DNA of 64,000 bases from Methylococcales bacterium (GTDB taxonomy: Bacteria > Pseudomonadota > Gammaproteobacteria > Methylococcales > Methylomonadaceae). The stretch is taken from contig JASMBU010000007.1 in assembly GCA_030753675.1 (NCBI GenBank), positions 1 to 64,000 of the forward strand. The letters run 5' to 3'. How positions within the stretch are numbered: the stretch's first letter is position 1; every line of letters begins with the position of its first letter. The position numbers and the translations under genes were made by a program. Shown piece after piece: positions 19,330 through 29,025 of this stretch. The notes under the pieces are model-generated. The model did no database searches, had not been told where the DNA came from, and saw nothing but the letters and a program-made list of their open reading frames with translations.

Positions 19330-19492
19330 AATAAAACTTATTTATAAAGCCAGTAAATTTAAATGTTTAGTGCCTTACTATTAACTATAGAATATGGCGG
19401 TCTTTTTATAATTCAAGGATAATGGTTTCTGATGCGGCAATGTTATTTTTTGTGGTTTTAGATGTTCTCTTTTCTAAATTCCGATAGTGACT

Positions 19493-19522
19493 TTGTACAG
19501 GGTCAAATGTAGACCATATTTT
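19493..19522 (+). promoter_or_regulatory. Possible promoter of queA
   Basis: TTGTAC at 19493-19498 and TATTTT at 19517-19522 are separated by 18 nt, immediately upstream of queA. The -35 is good, the -10 only fair. Confidence 0.4.
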
Positions 19523-19549
19523 CTGTAATCTTTTATTGAAAAGGGCTGT

Positions 19550-20578
19550 ATGTATAAAAGTGATTTTATTTATTCGTTACCTAAAGAGTTAATTGCTCAA
19601 GAACCTTTAGTTGATCGAACGGGTAGTCGGTTGATGCATGTCGGTGCAGATCGACAGTCTATCACTCACCGTCGATTTTTAGATTTAATTGACTTGGTTG
19701 AAGATAAAGATATTTTGATTTTTAATGACACACGTGTCATTCCAGCTCGATTATGGGGGCAAAAACAAACAGGCGGAAAGGTTGAGTTGCTAATTGAAAG
19801 AATTATTAGTGAATATTCAGCTTTAACACAAATTAGAGCCAGTAAAACACCCAAACCCAATACCGTCATTGAATTGGATCAAGGATATAGTTGTCAGGTG
19901 ATGGGTAGGCACGGGGATTTATTTGAAGTTGTATTTGAATCGTCCCAATCTGTTTTTTCAGTGTTAAATAAAATTGGTCATGTACCACTTCCGCCGTATA
20001 TTCAGCGACCAGATGAAATGCAGGATAAGGAGCGCTATCAAACGGTATTTTCAAAACATGAGGGGGCAGTCGCTGCACCTACAGCAGGGTTACATTTTGA
20101 TCATGTCATCTTAAAAGCCTTAAAGGATAAAGGGGTTAAGTTTGCTTATGTAACGTTACATGTGGGTAGTGGCACTTTTCAACCAGTTCGCGTTGAACGA
20201 TTAAATGAGCATGTTATGCACCAAGAGTATTATGAAGTAACTGATGATACGCTACAGGCCATAGCGGAGGCTAGGAAAGGTGGAGGGCGTGTGATTGCAG
20301 TGGGAACCACCGCTGTGAGAGCGCTTGAGTCGGCATCTGTTTCTGGAACTTTGGTACCGAGCCTTGGTTTCACCGATTTGTTTATAACACCGGGTTATAA
20401 ATTTATGCTCGTGGATGCAATGATTACTAATTTTCATTTATCGGAATCAACCCTGTTAATGTTAGTGTCTGCATTTTCAGGGCATGAGTTAATTAAATTG
20501 GCTTATCAATGTGCCATTGCACAGAAGTATCGCTTCTTTAGTTATGGTGATGCCATGTTTTTACAAAATAACAGTTAA
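19550..20578 (+). CDS. queA: S-adenosylmethionine:tRNA ribosyltransferase-isomerase
   Basis: Transfers and isomerises the ribose of SAM onto 7-aminomethyl-deazaguanine in tRNA, the penultimate step of queuosine synthesis. The family start YKSDFIYSLPKELIAQEPL is present in part (residues 3-20), as are FNDTRVIPARL, AAPTAGLHF and VTLHVGSGTFQPVR. The 342 aa length is normal. The usual downstream partners tgt and yajC do not follow here; mfd does, 51 nt later. Confidence 0.97.
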   Translation: MYKSDFIYSLPKELIAQEPLVDRTGSRLMHVGADRQSITHRRFLDLIDLVEDKDILIFNDTRVIPARLWGQKQTGGKVELLIERIISEYSALTQIRASKTPKPNTVIELDQGYSCQVMGRHGDLFEVVFESSQSVFSVLNKIGHVPLPPYIQRPDEMQDKERYQTVFSKHEGAVAAPTAGLHFDHVILKALKDKGVKFAYVTLHVGSGTFQPVRVERLNEHVMHQEYYEVTDDTLQAIAEARKGGGRVIAVGTTAVRALESASVSGTLVPSLGFTDLFITPGYKFMLVDAMITNFHLSESTLLMLVSAFSGHELIKLAYQCAIAQKYRFFSYGDAMFLQNNS

Positions 20579-20629
20579 TAGTTTTGGTCATCAGAAATAA
20601 ATTTAACCAGATAAAAATTTGAAATATTT

Positions 20630-23600
20630 ATGCCTATAGACGATCCTCTTTTTAAAACGGCTTTGCCCGCTTTACCGACGACTCCAATGGATTGGGAAGG
20701 CTTACTAGGTTGTGCTGATTCGCTCGTCATAGCGTTGACTATTCAACAGAATAATCAATTTCTTGTAGTGGTCACAGAGGATAATCATACGGCATTGCGG
20801 CTTGAACATGAGATTGCATTTTTTTTACAAGATCATGATTGTATTTTACATTTTCCCGATTGGGAGACCTTAGCCTACGATGTTTTTTCACCCTTACCGG
20901 AAATAATTTCTCAACGTTTAAAAACCTTAACCCGGCTATCAGGTGTTAAGCGGGGGGTGTTGATTGTTTCAGTGGCGACATTAATGCAACGCTTAGCACC
21001 GAGGCAGCATATATTAGCTAATAGTTTTGAGATTCGTGTTGGTGGCTTATTTAAATTAACAGAACAAAGAGCGCGCTTGGACTCAGTTGGCTATCAATAT
21101 GTCAACCAAGTTTTACAGCATGCGGAATTTTCTATTCGTGGCTCCATTATAGATTTATTCCCTATGGGGAGTGCTTTACCTTTTAGGATTGAATTATTTG
21201 ATGATGAAGTTGAATCCATTAGAACTTTTGATCCGGAAACGCAACGCTCATTAGAAAAAGTACAGGCCATTAACCTTTTTCCCGCCCGTGAGTTTCCTGT
21301 CACGGATGATTCGGTTAAACAATTTAGAAAGAATTTCAGGGAGAAATTTCCTTCAGCATCTACAAATAACCCTATTTACAGTGATGTGAGTCAGGGTATT
21401 ATGCCAGGGGGAATTGAATATTATTTACCCTTATTTGTCGACAGCACGGATACCCTATTTGACTACCTGCCAGTAGAGACAGTTTTTTTAAAGGGCCGTG
21501 GTGTAACTGCACAGGCATTAGCGGTTTATGAAGAAATTGAGTTACGCTATGAGCAGCGTAAATATGATTTAGAAAGGCCTTTATTAGCACCAAATAGTCT
21601 ATTTATTGATGCCGCTGAGTTAGACCAAAGAATGACTTTTTTTAGACAAGTTTTTATAGGCGGGAGCAATAACCTAACGACAGAGAGTATCAATTATTCT
21701 TGCCTAGAACTTCCTGATGTTGCTATTAATGAGCGATTAAAAGAGCCCGCTTTTGCCTTGAAGCAGTTTGTTAAAGGAGTAGCGGGAAAAATACTTTTTG
21801 TGGCGGAGACACCTGGTCACAGAGAGGCGCTCATTGAGCAATTAAAAAAATATCAGATCTGTGTCGTTGTTGTGGGTGGTTGGGCTGAATTTCTGAGATC
21901 GAATGAATCTCAATGTATACTCGTGGCGCCGATTGATCATGGTCTTAATTTAGCAACGTCTTCATTGGCTATTATTACTGAAAGTCAATTATTAGGCTCA
22001 AAGGTTCAACAGCGTAGACGTAGAAAGAAATCTAGCGCACGAGAGCTTGAGAATATTGTGAGTAACCTGAATGAATTGTCATTAGGATCACCGGTAGTGC
22101 ACCAAGATCACGGGGTAGGGCGTTATTTAGGGCTGCAGATTCTGGAATTGAATGGTATAGCTGCCGAGTTTTTAGCCTTGGAATATGCCGGGAATGACAA
22201 GATCTATGTTCCCGTCTCATCTTTACACCTCATTGGTCGTTACACGGGTATGAATGTGGACAGCGCACCACTCCACAAATTGGGTGGTGAGCAGTGGCGT
22301 AAAGCCAAGAAAAAGGCTATCTTGAAAGTCAGAGATGTGGCCACGGAATTGTTGGATATTCAAATGAAGCGTAGTCTAAATAAGGGTTTTTCATTTGCAT
22401 GTCAGTTAGAGGACTACAATACTTTTTCGGCAGCGTTTCCTTTTGAAGAAACGCCTGATCAGCTCACGACAATAGAAAGTATTCTGGAGGACATGTCTAA
22501 ATCACAGCCGATGGATCGTGTGGTTTGTGGAGATGTTGGCTTTGGTAAAACAGAGGTCGCAATGCGTGCGGCTTTTATAGCCGTACAAAATTCTAAACAG
22601 GTTGCTGTTTTAGTGCCTACAACACTTTTGGCGCAGCAACATTTTCAGAATTTTAGAGATCGGATGACTGATTGGCCTATTCGGGTAGAAGTTATTTCAC
22701 GTTTTCAATCAGCTAAAAAACAAAAAATAATTGTTGATGATCTTGCGAACGGTGCGGTGGATATTATTATTGGAACGCATAAGTTGTTTTCTAAAGAAAT
22801 TAATTATAAGAATCTAGGGTTAGTTATTATTGATGAGGAGCATCGTTTTGGGGTGCGTCAAAAAGAGCATTTTAAAAAGATACGCCATGAGCTTGATTTA
22901 TTAGCATTAACCGCAACGCCGATTCCTCGAACACTTAATATGGCTATGTCGGGATTGCGTGATGTTTCAATCATTGCGACACCGCCATCTAATCGGCATT
23001 CTATCAAAACTTTTATTTCTGAGTGGGTTGACTCAATGGTGCAAGAAGCTTGCCTTCGTGAAATTAAACGGGGTGGACAAGTTTATTTTTTACATAATGA
23101 AGTTAAGTCAATGGAGCGTCGGGCGCGTGAGCTTGAAAGATTATTACCTGAAGCTCGGATTGAAATTGCGCACGGACAAATGCCTGAAAGGGAATTAGAA
23201 CAAATCATGTTGGATTTTTATCACCAAAAATTTAATGTCCTGATTTGTACTACGATCATTGAAAGCGGGATTGACTTGCCCTCTGCAAATACCATTATTA
23301 TTAATCGAGCGGATAAATTAGGTTTAGCACAATTACATCAATTACGAGGGCGGGTCGGTCGGTCGCATCACCGCGCTTATGCTTACCTCTTGGTTCCGCC
23401 TAAAAAATTGATGACTAAAGATGCGGTTAAGCGATTAGATGCCATTGAGACTTCCGGTGAATTAGGAGCAGGCTTTATGCTGGCCTCGCATGATTTAGAA
23501 ATACGAGGTGCGGGTGAGTTATTAGGAGATGGACAAAGTGGTCAAATTCAGGAAATAGGATTCACACTGTATACAGAATTATTAGAGCGAACGATAACAG

Positions 23601-24082
23601 CTCTTAAATCAGGCGAACACCCAGAACTTGAGCGACCTTTGGATACAGGACCAGAGGTGGATCTACAGTGTCCTGCACTTATTCCAGAAGATTATTTGCC
23701 CGACATTCATACCCGATTAGTTTTATATAAAAGAATAGCTAATGCCAATGATTCAGTGGGTTTGAGAGAACTACAAATTGAGATGATCGACCGGTTCGGT
23801 TTGTTGCCAGATGCAGTGAAGACATTATTTGAAATCACCCAATTAAAACAGCAAGCAGGAGAGTTAGGTGTTAAAAAGATAGAAGTTAATGCGTCCGGTG
23901 GGCGCTTAGTTTTTACGACAACACCTAACATTGATGCTGGGAAATTGATTACGTTGGTACAAAAAAAGCCAGATATTTATCGCTTTGAGGGTGCAGATAA
24001 ATTACGTTTTTCTAGACGTTTTAAAACGACGCAGAATAAGATAGAAGCCATGACAGCGTTGTTAACGGATATTTCATTATGA
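20630..24082 (+). CDS. mfd: Transcription-repair coupling factor Mfd
   Basis: Removes stalled RNA polymerase at DNA lesions and recruits UvrA. The 1150 aa protein shows the full architecture. It has an N-terminal UvrB-like module (FPDWETLAYDVFSP), the polymerase-interaction domain at HQDHGVGRYLGL near residue 490, and RecG-like helicase domains with GDVGFGKTEVAMRAAF (Walker A), DEEHRFGVRQKE (motif II) and QLRGRVGRSHHRAYAY. A C-terminal autoinhibitory domain follows. Its stop overlaps the next start by 4 nt, so the csiV-like gene is translationally coupled. Confidence 0.98.
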   Translation: MPIDDPLFKTALPALPTTPMDWEGLLGCADSLVIALTIQQNNQFLVVVTEDNHTALRLEHEIAFFLQDHDCILHFPDWETLAYDVFSPLPEIISQRLKTLTRLSGVKRGVLIVSVATLMQRLAPRQHILANSFEIRVGGLFKLTEQRARLDSVGYQYVNQVLQHAEFSIRGSIIDLFPMGSALPFRIELFDDEVESIRTFDPETQRSLEKVQAINLFPAREFPVTDDSVKQFRKNFREKFPSASTNNPIYSDVSQGIMPGGIEYYLPLFVDSTDTLFDYLPVETVFLKGRGVTAQALAVYEEIELRYEQRKYDLERPLLAPNSLFIDAAELDQRMTFFRQVFIGGSNNLTTESINYSCLELPDVAINERLKEPAFALKQFVKGVAGKILFVAETPGHREALIEQLKKYQICVVVVGGWAEFLRSNESQCILVAPIDHGLNLATSSLAIITESQLLGSKVQQRRRRKKSSARELENIVSNLNELSLGSPVVHQDHGVGRYLGLQILELNGIAAEFLALEYAGNDKIYVPVSSLHLIGRYTGMNVDSAPLHKLGGEQWRKAKKKAILKVRDVATELLDIQMKRSLNKGFSFACQLEDYNTFSAAFPFEETPDQLTTIESILEDMSKSQPMDRVVCGDVGFGKTEVAMRAAFIAVQNSKQVAVLVPTTLLAQQHFQNFRDRMTDWPIRVEVISRFQSAKKQKIIVDDLANGAVDIIIGTHKLFSKEINYKNLGLVIIDEEHRFGVRQKEHFKKIRHELDLLALTATPIPRTLNMAMSGLRDVSIIATPPSNRHSIKTFISEWVDSMVQEACLREIKRGGQVYFLHNEVKSMERRARELERLLPEARIEIAHGQMPERELEQIMLDFYHQKFNVLICTTIIESGIDLPSANTIIINRADKLGLAQLHQLRGRVGRSHHRAYAYLLVPPKKLMTKDAVKRLDAIETSGELGAGFMLASHDLEIRGAGELLGDGQSGQIQEIGFTLYTELLERTITALKSGEHPELERPLDTGPEVDLQCPALIPEDYLPDIHTRLVLYKRIANANDSVGLRELQIEMIDRFGLLPDAVKTLFEITQLKQQAGELGVKKIEVNASGGRLVFTTTPNIDAGKLITLVQKKPDIYRFEGADKLRFSRRFKTTQNKIEAMTALLTDISL

Positions 24083-24711
24083 AAGCTAAAGGAATCGTTC
24101 ATCGGCGTGTGTTCACCGGGTTCTGGTTGAGCATTTTGATGGGTATGCTCATGGCTGAAAATGTTTTAGCAAAAGAGAATTGGTATCATTTTGAGATTAT
24201 AGTTTTTGAACAGGACAGGGTCAATTCGGAGCTGTTTGAAGCAAAGTCTAGCACCATCCGTTTTCCTCGTCGAAAATTTGAATTAACCCGCACAGCATAT
24301 CCAAAGTCACTGTTATTAATAAATCCCATTCAGTTTTCTCGGTTGAATAGGGATGATTTACAGTTAGATTCAGTTTATCGCCATTTGGTGCGTAGAAAGG
24401 CATACAAGCCGTTAATACATACGGCTTGGATGCAATCGGTAAAGAGTGACTCAGCGAGTAAGCCTGTTGTTGTCAGTGTGCCCTTTAGTATGCGTAATTC
24501 CCATCCAGTTCAAGGCTACATCACCTTGCAGCGAGGCTATTATTTGCATTTAAAAGTACAGTTTGAGTTTGAAAAAGAAGGGGTGTTTTATTTAATGGAT
24601 CAAAGGCGCCGTGTTCGTTTAAGTGAAACACATTATTTCGACCACCCGGTATTTGGCGTTATTGTTTATGTTGAGCGCTTAACTATCAAGCCAGCGACAA
24701 TAACCCAGTAA
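24079..24711 (+). CDS. CsiV-like periplasmic protein
   Basis: A 210 aa exported protein with a signal peptide in the first 30 residues (hydrophobic stretch before ENVLAKENW). The mature start WYHFEIIVFEQ matches the CsiV family, whose Vibrio cholerae member binds peptidoglycan and aids cell-wall synthesis. As I recall, CsiV homologues often follow mfd, which fits the 4-nt ATGA overlap seen here. Late in the sequence, LSETHYFDHPVFGVIVYV is another family-like segment. The role in this organism is inferred from family only. Confidence 0.78.
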   Translation: MKAKGIVHRRVFTGFWLSILMGMLMAENVLAKENWYHFEIIVFEQDRVNSELFEAKSSTIRFPRRKFELTRTAYPKSLLLINPIQFSRLNRDDLQLDSVYRHLVRRKAYKPLIHTAWMQSVKSDSASKPVVVSVPFSMRNSHPVQGYITLQRGYYLHLKVQFEFEKEGVFYLMDQRRRVRLSETHYFDHPVFGVIVYVERLTIKPATITQ

Positions 24712-24757
24712 AGCCATAGGTCATTATCTGTTTAGGTGTGACCAGTTGTATAAATAG

Positions 24758-25141
24758 TTATTGTGGAACTAATTCAAATAAGACCAGTTCCGCTTCTTCA
24801 TTAGACAGATTCTCCGCACGCATTCTCTGGCCAGACTCCCAAAAGACCTCACCGGCGGAATAGGTATTGACTTGTTTTCCTTCGGTTATTTTTAAGGAAC
24901 CTTTTAAAATATAGCGGGGGCCCGGGCCTTGGTGTGTATGCCAAGGACTTTTATAATGGGGGGGGAATGTGATGCGAATCATTTTCGCATGAATCCGGTT
25001 GCTTTTAAGCGCAGTTCTGTTTTCAAACAATAGTTCCTTAGACAGGGTAGTGTTTGCATCGGCTAAGACAGTGAGAGGATTGATCAGACAGGCACTGAAA
25101 ATAAGAAGTGCAAGTGAGGTTGGTTTTTGTATCAATGTCAT
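24758..25141 (-). CDS. Periplasmic cupin-domain protein
   Basis: A small exported beta-barrel protein. An alternative start at 25156 exists, but GGAGG lies 8 nt upstream of the ATG at 25141, giving 127 aa. The first 27 residues form a signal peptide with a likely VLA cleavage site. A cupin fold follows, with metal-ligand-type HTH in SPWHTHQGPGPRYILKG and a second motif around YSAGEVFWESG. The enzyme activity or ligand cannot be told from sequence. It is last in a minus-strand run with the DUF393 and isochorismatase-like genes. Confidence 0.8.
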   Translation of the reverse strand: MTLIQKPTSLALLIFSACLINPLTVLADANTTLSKELLFENRTALKSNRIHAKMIRITFPPHYKSPWHTHQGPGPRYILKGSLKITEGKQVNTYSAGEVFWESGQRMRAENLSNEEAELVLFELVPQ

Positions 25142-25164
25142 TAAGGAAACCTCCATAGAGATGG

Positions 25165-25581
25165 TTAAAAATGCTGGTTATTATCCAAGTTTAAATTATT
25201 TATTTTGGTTTTATGCAATATTTTTAAGAGAATATTACGGCTCATTCTTAGCAGTGGATAAAGTTTTTTAGCGATAGCAGGGTATTTAAAGATCTGGTAA
25301 TTCAGCCGATTAAAGAGTCCGGAACGGCTACTGAGCAAAGCAAGTGCTTGAATAGCCTCTGAACCATAATAGATTTTTCCAGCTATAACAAGGACCATCC
25401 CTTGGTCAATATCAAGTCCTTGGGCCGTTATTTTTTCCATAATAGGATTGTTGTCGCGGGCATCAATTAAGGTCAGTTCACCCACAGTTTCATTAATGCG
25501 TATTAACTGGCAGTAGTAGTTGCATGCCGGACACTGTTTGTCATAAACTAAAAGTAATTCTTGATTAGGCATGTTTGGCAT
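25165..25581 (-). CDS. DUF393 family thiol-disulfide-like protein
   Basis: A 138 aa DUF393 (YuxK-type) protein. The N-terminal strand LLLVYDKQCPACNYYC carries a CxxC (Cys17/Cys20) in a thioredoxin-like position, and Cys24 is close by. The family is often annotated as a predicted thiol-disulfide oxidoreductase, but few members have been tested. The C-terminal half is basic and hydrophobic and could contact the membrane. ATG codons at 25581 and 25572 are both possible; neither has a strong ribosome site. Confidence 0.78.
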   Translation of the reverse strand: MPNMPNQELLLVYDKQCPACNYYCQLIRINETVGELTLIDARDNNPIMEKITAQGLDIDQGMVLVIAGKIYYGSEAIQALALLSSRSGLFNRLNYQIFKYPAIAKKLYPLLRMSRNILLKILHKTKINNLNLDNNQHF

Positions 25582-25605
25582 TTAGTCCATAAAGGTTAAG
25601 GGTTA

Positions 25606-26172
25606 TTAATCCAATAAGGCCATCAGTGCCTTAAATTGAGGGTGAGATGCATTTTCTAGCCATTCAAATAAAACTGATTCGTAATTAGTAATAGTCACGT
25701 TTTGCTGTGATAGTCGATTTAAGGCATAAAATTTATGCTCGGCATTGCGTGAACAAACGGCATCTTCAACAATATAGACAGAGAGTCCTGCCGCTATTAA
25801 TTCAAGTGCAGTTTGTAAAACACAAACATGTGCTTCTTGCCCGGCTAAAATTATTTTAGTGCGACCACTAGCTTTTAATCGGGTGAGGAAGTTTTCAACT
25901 GAACAACAAGAAAAGCTAGTTTTCTCAAAGTGCGGGGCATCAACCGGTAATTGTTCTGAAATTTCAGGGTGAGTTGGTCCAAGTCCAGTAGGGTATTGCT
26001 CAGTGACCCAAACAGGTACACTGAGTGATTTTGCCGCTGTGATTAAGCGACCTGATTTGTTGATAACCTCTTCACTGGCAAGTTTAGGCATTGCTGCTAA
26101 TAGCTTGGTTTGTATATCGACAATCAGCAATAAGCTATTTTTGGAATGACATAAGTTTGGGTGTGATTTCAT
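25606..26172 (-). CDS. Isochorismatase-family cysteine hydrolase
   Basis: A 188 aa YcaC/isochorismatase-type hydrolase. The catalytic triad is visible: Asp in LLIVDIQTKLL near residue 19, Lys in HFEKTSFSCC near 83 and the nucleophile Cys in AGQEAHVCVLQTALE near 117. The substrate cannot be predicted, since the family covers isochorismate, nicotinamide and carbamoyl compounds. It lies 8 nt after the smpB stop, so it is probably co-transcribed. Confidence 0.88.
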   Translation of the reverse strand: MKSHPNLCHSKNSLLLIVDIQTKLLAAMPKLASEEVINKSGRLITAAKSLSVPVWVTEQYPTGLGPTHPEISEQLPVDAPHFEKTSFSCCSVENFLTRLKASGRTKIILAGQEAHVCVLQTALELIAAGLSVYIVEDAVCSRNAEHKFYALNRLSQQNVTITNYESVLFEWLENASHPQFKALMALLD

Positions 26173-26180
26173 AGTATTGG

Positions 26181-26666
26181 TTAGCGTGTTTGTTTCATGA
26201 TACGGGCTTTTTCCCGTTGCCAGTCACGATCTTTAGAGGTCGTTCTTTTATCGTGTAGTTTTTTACCTTTAGCAAGACCCAGTGATAGTTTTATATGACC
26301 ATTTTTCCAATAGACTGACAGTGGGACTAAGGTATAGCCTTTACGTTCAACATTACCAATGAGTTTATTTAATTCTTGCCGGTGCAGTAATAATTTTCTA
26401 GAACGGATGGCATTAGGAATAATGTGTGTTGACGCAGAATTAAGCGCAGATATATGAGCACCGTAAAGCCAGGCCTCGCCACGCTTAATTAGGATATGAC
26501 TTTCTTTTAATTGAATTCGGCCTTCACGGAGGCTTTTAACTTCCCATCCTTCAAGAACAAGACCGGCTTCAAAGCTATCTTCTACAAAATAGTTATGGCG
26601 CGCGATTTTATTATTGGCAATAGTCGCGCTGGTACTGCTCTTTTTAGGTTTTTTTTTTCCTGCCAT
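26181..26666 (-). CDS. smpB: SsrA-binding protein SmpB
   Basis: Partner of tmRNA in rescuing stalled ribosomes. The 161 aa protein has the family core [27 protein letters not shown], and a basic C-terminal tail ending in KARIMKQTR that enters the ribosomal decoding centre. A Lys/Ser-rich start precedes it. The ssrA RNA gene is not in the adjacent spacer. The next genes beyond the transporter (ratA, rnfH, bamE, fur) are the usual smpB neighbours. Confidence 0.97.
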   Translation of the reverse strand: MAGKKKPKKSSTSATIANNKIARHNYFVEDSFEAGLVLEGWEVKSLREGRIQLKESHILIKRGEAWLYGAHISALNSASTHIIPNAIRSRKLLLHRQELNKLIGNVERKGYTLVPLSVYWKNGHIKLSLGLAKGKKLHDKRTTSKDRDWQREKARIMKQTR

Positions 26667-26778
26667 AGATCTAGAGAGTATGATTAATAAGATTGCAATG
26701 TCATAATAATATTGTACTTGAATTTATGCGGGTTGCACTGAAATTCGCAAGACCCAGCGTTTTATGATTTTGAAATGA

Positions 26779-26807
26779 TTGACAGTATAGTTTGCTTGGG
26801 TTGATTT
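26779..26807 (+). promoter_or_regulatory. Possible promoter of the SNF transporter gene
   Basis: A perfect TTGACA at 26779-26784 is followed after 17 nt by TGATTT, a weak -10. It is about 70 nt before the coding start. Confidence 0.4.
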
Positions 26808-26878
26808 TAAATTCCCATAGTTTGTTGGGTTCATTGAGGTTTTTCGTTGTAAATTACAATACTTTGATTTGGTGAGTT

Positions 26879-28240
26879 ATGGCTGATATAGAAAAAAAGA
26901 GACACAGTGAGTGGTCCTCGCGATTTGCATTTATTTTGGCGGCTACTGGTTCGGCTGTCGGATTAGGTAATATTTGGAAGTTCCCATATATTACCGGCGA
27001 AAATGGTGGTGGTGCATTTGTTATTGTTTATCTGTTTTGTGTTGTTGTGATTGGTATACCTATTATGATGGCTGAAACAATGATTGGCCGACGTGGTAGG
27101 CAAAATCCTGTTAATGCTATGAAAACATTGGCTCAAGAAGCGGGTGCAGATTCACGGTGGCGCTATTTGGGCTGGTTAGGTGTTTCGGCAGGGATGATTA
27201 TCCTATCTTATTACAGTGTTATTGCTGGGTGGGCAATGGCATATGTTCTAAAAGCGGTCAGTGGTACTTTTATAGACGGTAGTGCTCAGCAAATAGGTGG
27301 TTTTTTTGATGTTTTTGTAAAAGATTCTGGGGCGCAAGTTTTTTGGCATACCAGTTTTATGGTTATTACTATGTTGGTGGTAGCTAGAGGGGTGCGGGAA
27401 GGTCTGGAAAAAGCAGTTCGGTTTTTAATGCCGAGTTTATTCTTCTTATTGATTTTATTGGTTGGGTACGCAATGAATACTGATTCTTATGATCAAGGGC
27501 TTTCATTTATGTTTGATCCTGATTTCAGCAAGATTACAGGGAGTAGTATCTTAACGGCGATGGGGCATGCTTTTTTTACCTTGAGTTTGGGGATGGGAGC
27601 AATAATGGTTTACGGCTCTTATTTGCCAAAGGATGTTTCAATCTCTCAAACGGCATTTATGGTCGCCGGTGCGGATACTCTGGTCGCTTTGTTAGCAGGG
27701 ATTGCTATTTTTCCTTTAGTTTTTGCCAATGGACTTGAGCCTTCAACAGGACCAGGGCTTATCTTTCAGACCTTGCCGATTGCTTTTGGACAGATGACCG
27801 GAGGGGTTATTTTTGGCACTTTGTTTTTTGTATTATTGTTTTTTGCAGCATTATCGTCATCCATTTCCTTGATTGAACCAGCCGTTGCATGGATGGTTGA
27901 GAACAAAGGCTATAGCCGAGTAAAAACCTGTGTATTTTTAGGTGCATTGGTTTGGGTTATGGGTTTGGGTACTGTTTTGTCTTTTAACGAATGGGCTGAT
28001 TTCACCTTTTTGGGTAAAAATATTTTTGAATGTTTAGATTTTTTGACAGCAAATCTAATGTTGCCTGCAGGTGGCTTGTTGATTGCAGTTTTTTCAGGGT
28101 GGGTTATGAGTCGGGCACAGAGTCGCGATGAATTACAATTAAATAAGAAAGTCCTTTATTATTGTTGGCTCATCTTGGTTCGCTATGTCTCGCCAGCAGC
28201 GGTTTTTTTAATTTTTATACATGTGATTGGAATTCTTTGA
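26879..28240 (+). CDS. Sodium-dependent transporter, SNF (NSS) family
   Basis: Inner-membrane Na+-coupled symporter of the LeuT fold, probably for an amino acid or related small molecule. The first membrane segment has the NSS signature FILAATGSAVGLGNIWKFPY (sodium and substrate site), then ENGGGAFVIVYLF. The 453 aa chain has about 11-12 hydrophobic segments, as usual for bacterial members. The substrate cannot be read from the sequence. It sits between smpB and ratA, neighbours it does not obviously share a function with. Confidence 0.92.
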   Translation: MADIEKKRHSEWSSRFAFILAATGSAVGLGNIWKFPYITGENGGGAFVIVYLFCVVVIGIPIMMAETMIGRRGRQNPVNAMKTLAQEAGADSRWRYLGWLGVSAGMIILSYYSVIAGWAMAYVLKAVSGTFIDGSAQQIGGFFDVFVKDSGAQVFWHTSFMVITMLVVARGVREGLEKAVRFLMPSLFFLLILLVGYAMNTDSYDQGLSFMFDPDFSKITGSSILTAMGHAFFTLSLGMGAIMVYGSYLPKDVSISQTAFMVAGADTLVALLAGIAIFPLVFANGLEPSTGPGLIFQTLPIAFGQMTGGVIFGTLFFVLLFFAALSSSISLIEPAVAWMVENKGYSRVKTCVFLGALVWVMGLGTVLSFNEWADFTFLGKNIFECLDFLTANLMLPAGGLLIAVFSGWVMSRAQSRDELQLNKKVLYYCWLILVRYVSPAAVFLIFIHVIGIL

Positions 28241-28279
28241 TTTTGTATGAAATTAGCCTATTAAAGAAGAGGGGGGAGC

Positions 28280-28711
28280 GTGCCGGTTGTAAATAAAAGC
28301 GCTTTAGTAAAGTATTCCGCGCAATCCATGTATGAACTTGTGGATGATATTGAATCTTATCCTGAGTTTTTACCCTGGTGTAGTGGCAGTGCGGTATTAG
28401 TTAGGAAACATGATTTTGTTGAGGCGACAGTTAATGTTTCCCGCAGTGGTTTTAACAGCTCATTTACTACACGCAATCAACTCAATAGTCCGATTAATAT
28501 TAAAATGGAATTAATTGATGGGCCTTTTTCTCATTTGGAAGGTGACTGGGATTTCACGGCGCTTAGAGAGGATGCGAGTAAAATATCACTGAATCTTGAC
28601 TTTGAAGTTTCCAGTAAAATTGCAAGCATGGCTTTCGGGGGTATTTTTAACCAAATTTGCAATACGATGGTTAGTTCTTTTACGGCACGGGCAAAACAAA
28701 TCTATGGATGA
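28280..28711 (+). CDS. ratA: RatA/Coq10-like START-domain protein
   Basis: A 143 aa protein of the RatA/COQ10 START-like family. The GTG start is preceded by a GGGGGAG ribosome site. The conserved opening MYELVDDIESYPEFLPWC and later GPFSHLEGDWDF are typical. E. coli RatA was reported to block 70S ribosome association, while mitochondrial relatives bind ubiquinone; both roles remain possible. It overlaps rnfH by 8 nt, as in other gammaproteobacteria. Confidence 0.9.
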   Translation: MPVVNKSALVKYSAQSMYELVDDIESYPEFLPWCSGSAVLVRKHDFVEATVNVSRSGFNSSFTTRNQLNSPINIKMELIDGPFSHLEGDWDFTALREDASKISLNLDFEVSSKIASMAFGGIFNQICNTMVSSFTARAKQIYG

Positions 28712-28994
28712 TGGCGTTATTGCTGTAGAAGTCGCTTTTGCACGCATTGACCAGCAACTGATTATTCCTTTACAGGTCAAGTCGGGGGCGTCGGTGGCCG
28801 ATGCTATTGAACAGTCTGGGGTTGTCAATCTATTTCCGGGAATAGATTTAATGCATCATAAGGTCGGTATCTTTGGCAAGGTCTGTTCGTTGGAGCAACT
28901 ATTGCAACCCGGAGATCGGATTGAGATTTATAGGCCGTTAAAAGTTGATCCTAAAGAGAGCCGGCGACAACGAGCCGCTAAGTCGACGCAGTAG
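28704..28994 (+). CDS. rnfH: RnfH family ubiquitin-like protein
   Basis: A 96 aa beta-grasp protein of the RnfH family. The open frame extends upstream to 28596, but the ATG at 28704 gives the normal length and start IAVEVAFA. DRIEIYRPLKVDPKESRR near the C-terminus is the family signature. The function is unproven; it was first linked to rnf clusters but is usually found with ratA, as here. The two genes overlap and are coupled. Confidence 0.9.
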   Translation: MDDGVIAVEVAFARIDQQLIIPLQVKSGASVADAIEQSGVVNLFPGIDLMHHKVGIFGKVCSLEQLLQPGDRIEIYRPLKVDPKESRRQRAAKSTQ

Positions 28995-29025
28995 TCTATT
29001 ATTTTTTCTACCGGGTGATCGATGA

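Noticed and set aside
26667-26878. tmRNA (ssrA) gene next to smpB
   Set aside because: The spacer is about 210 nt, too short for tmRNA, and has no tag ORF or tRNA-like ends.
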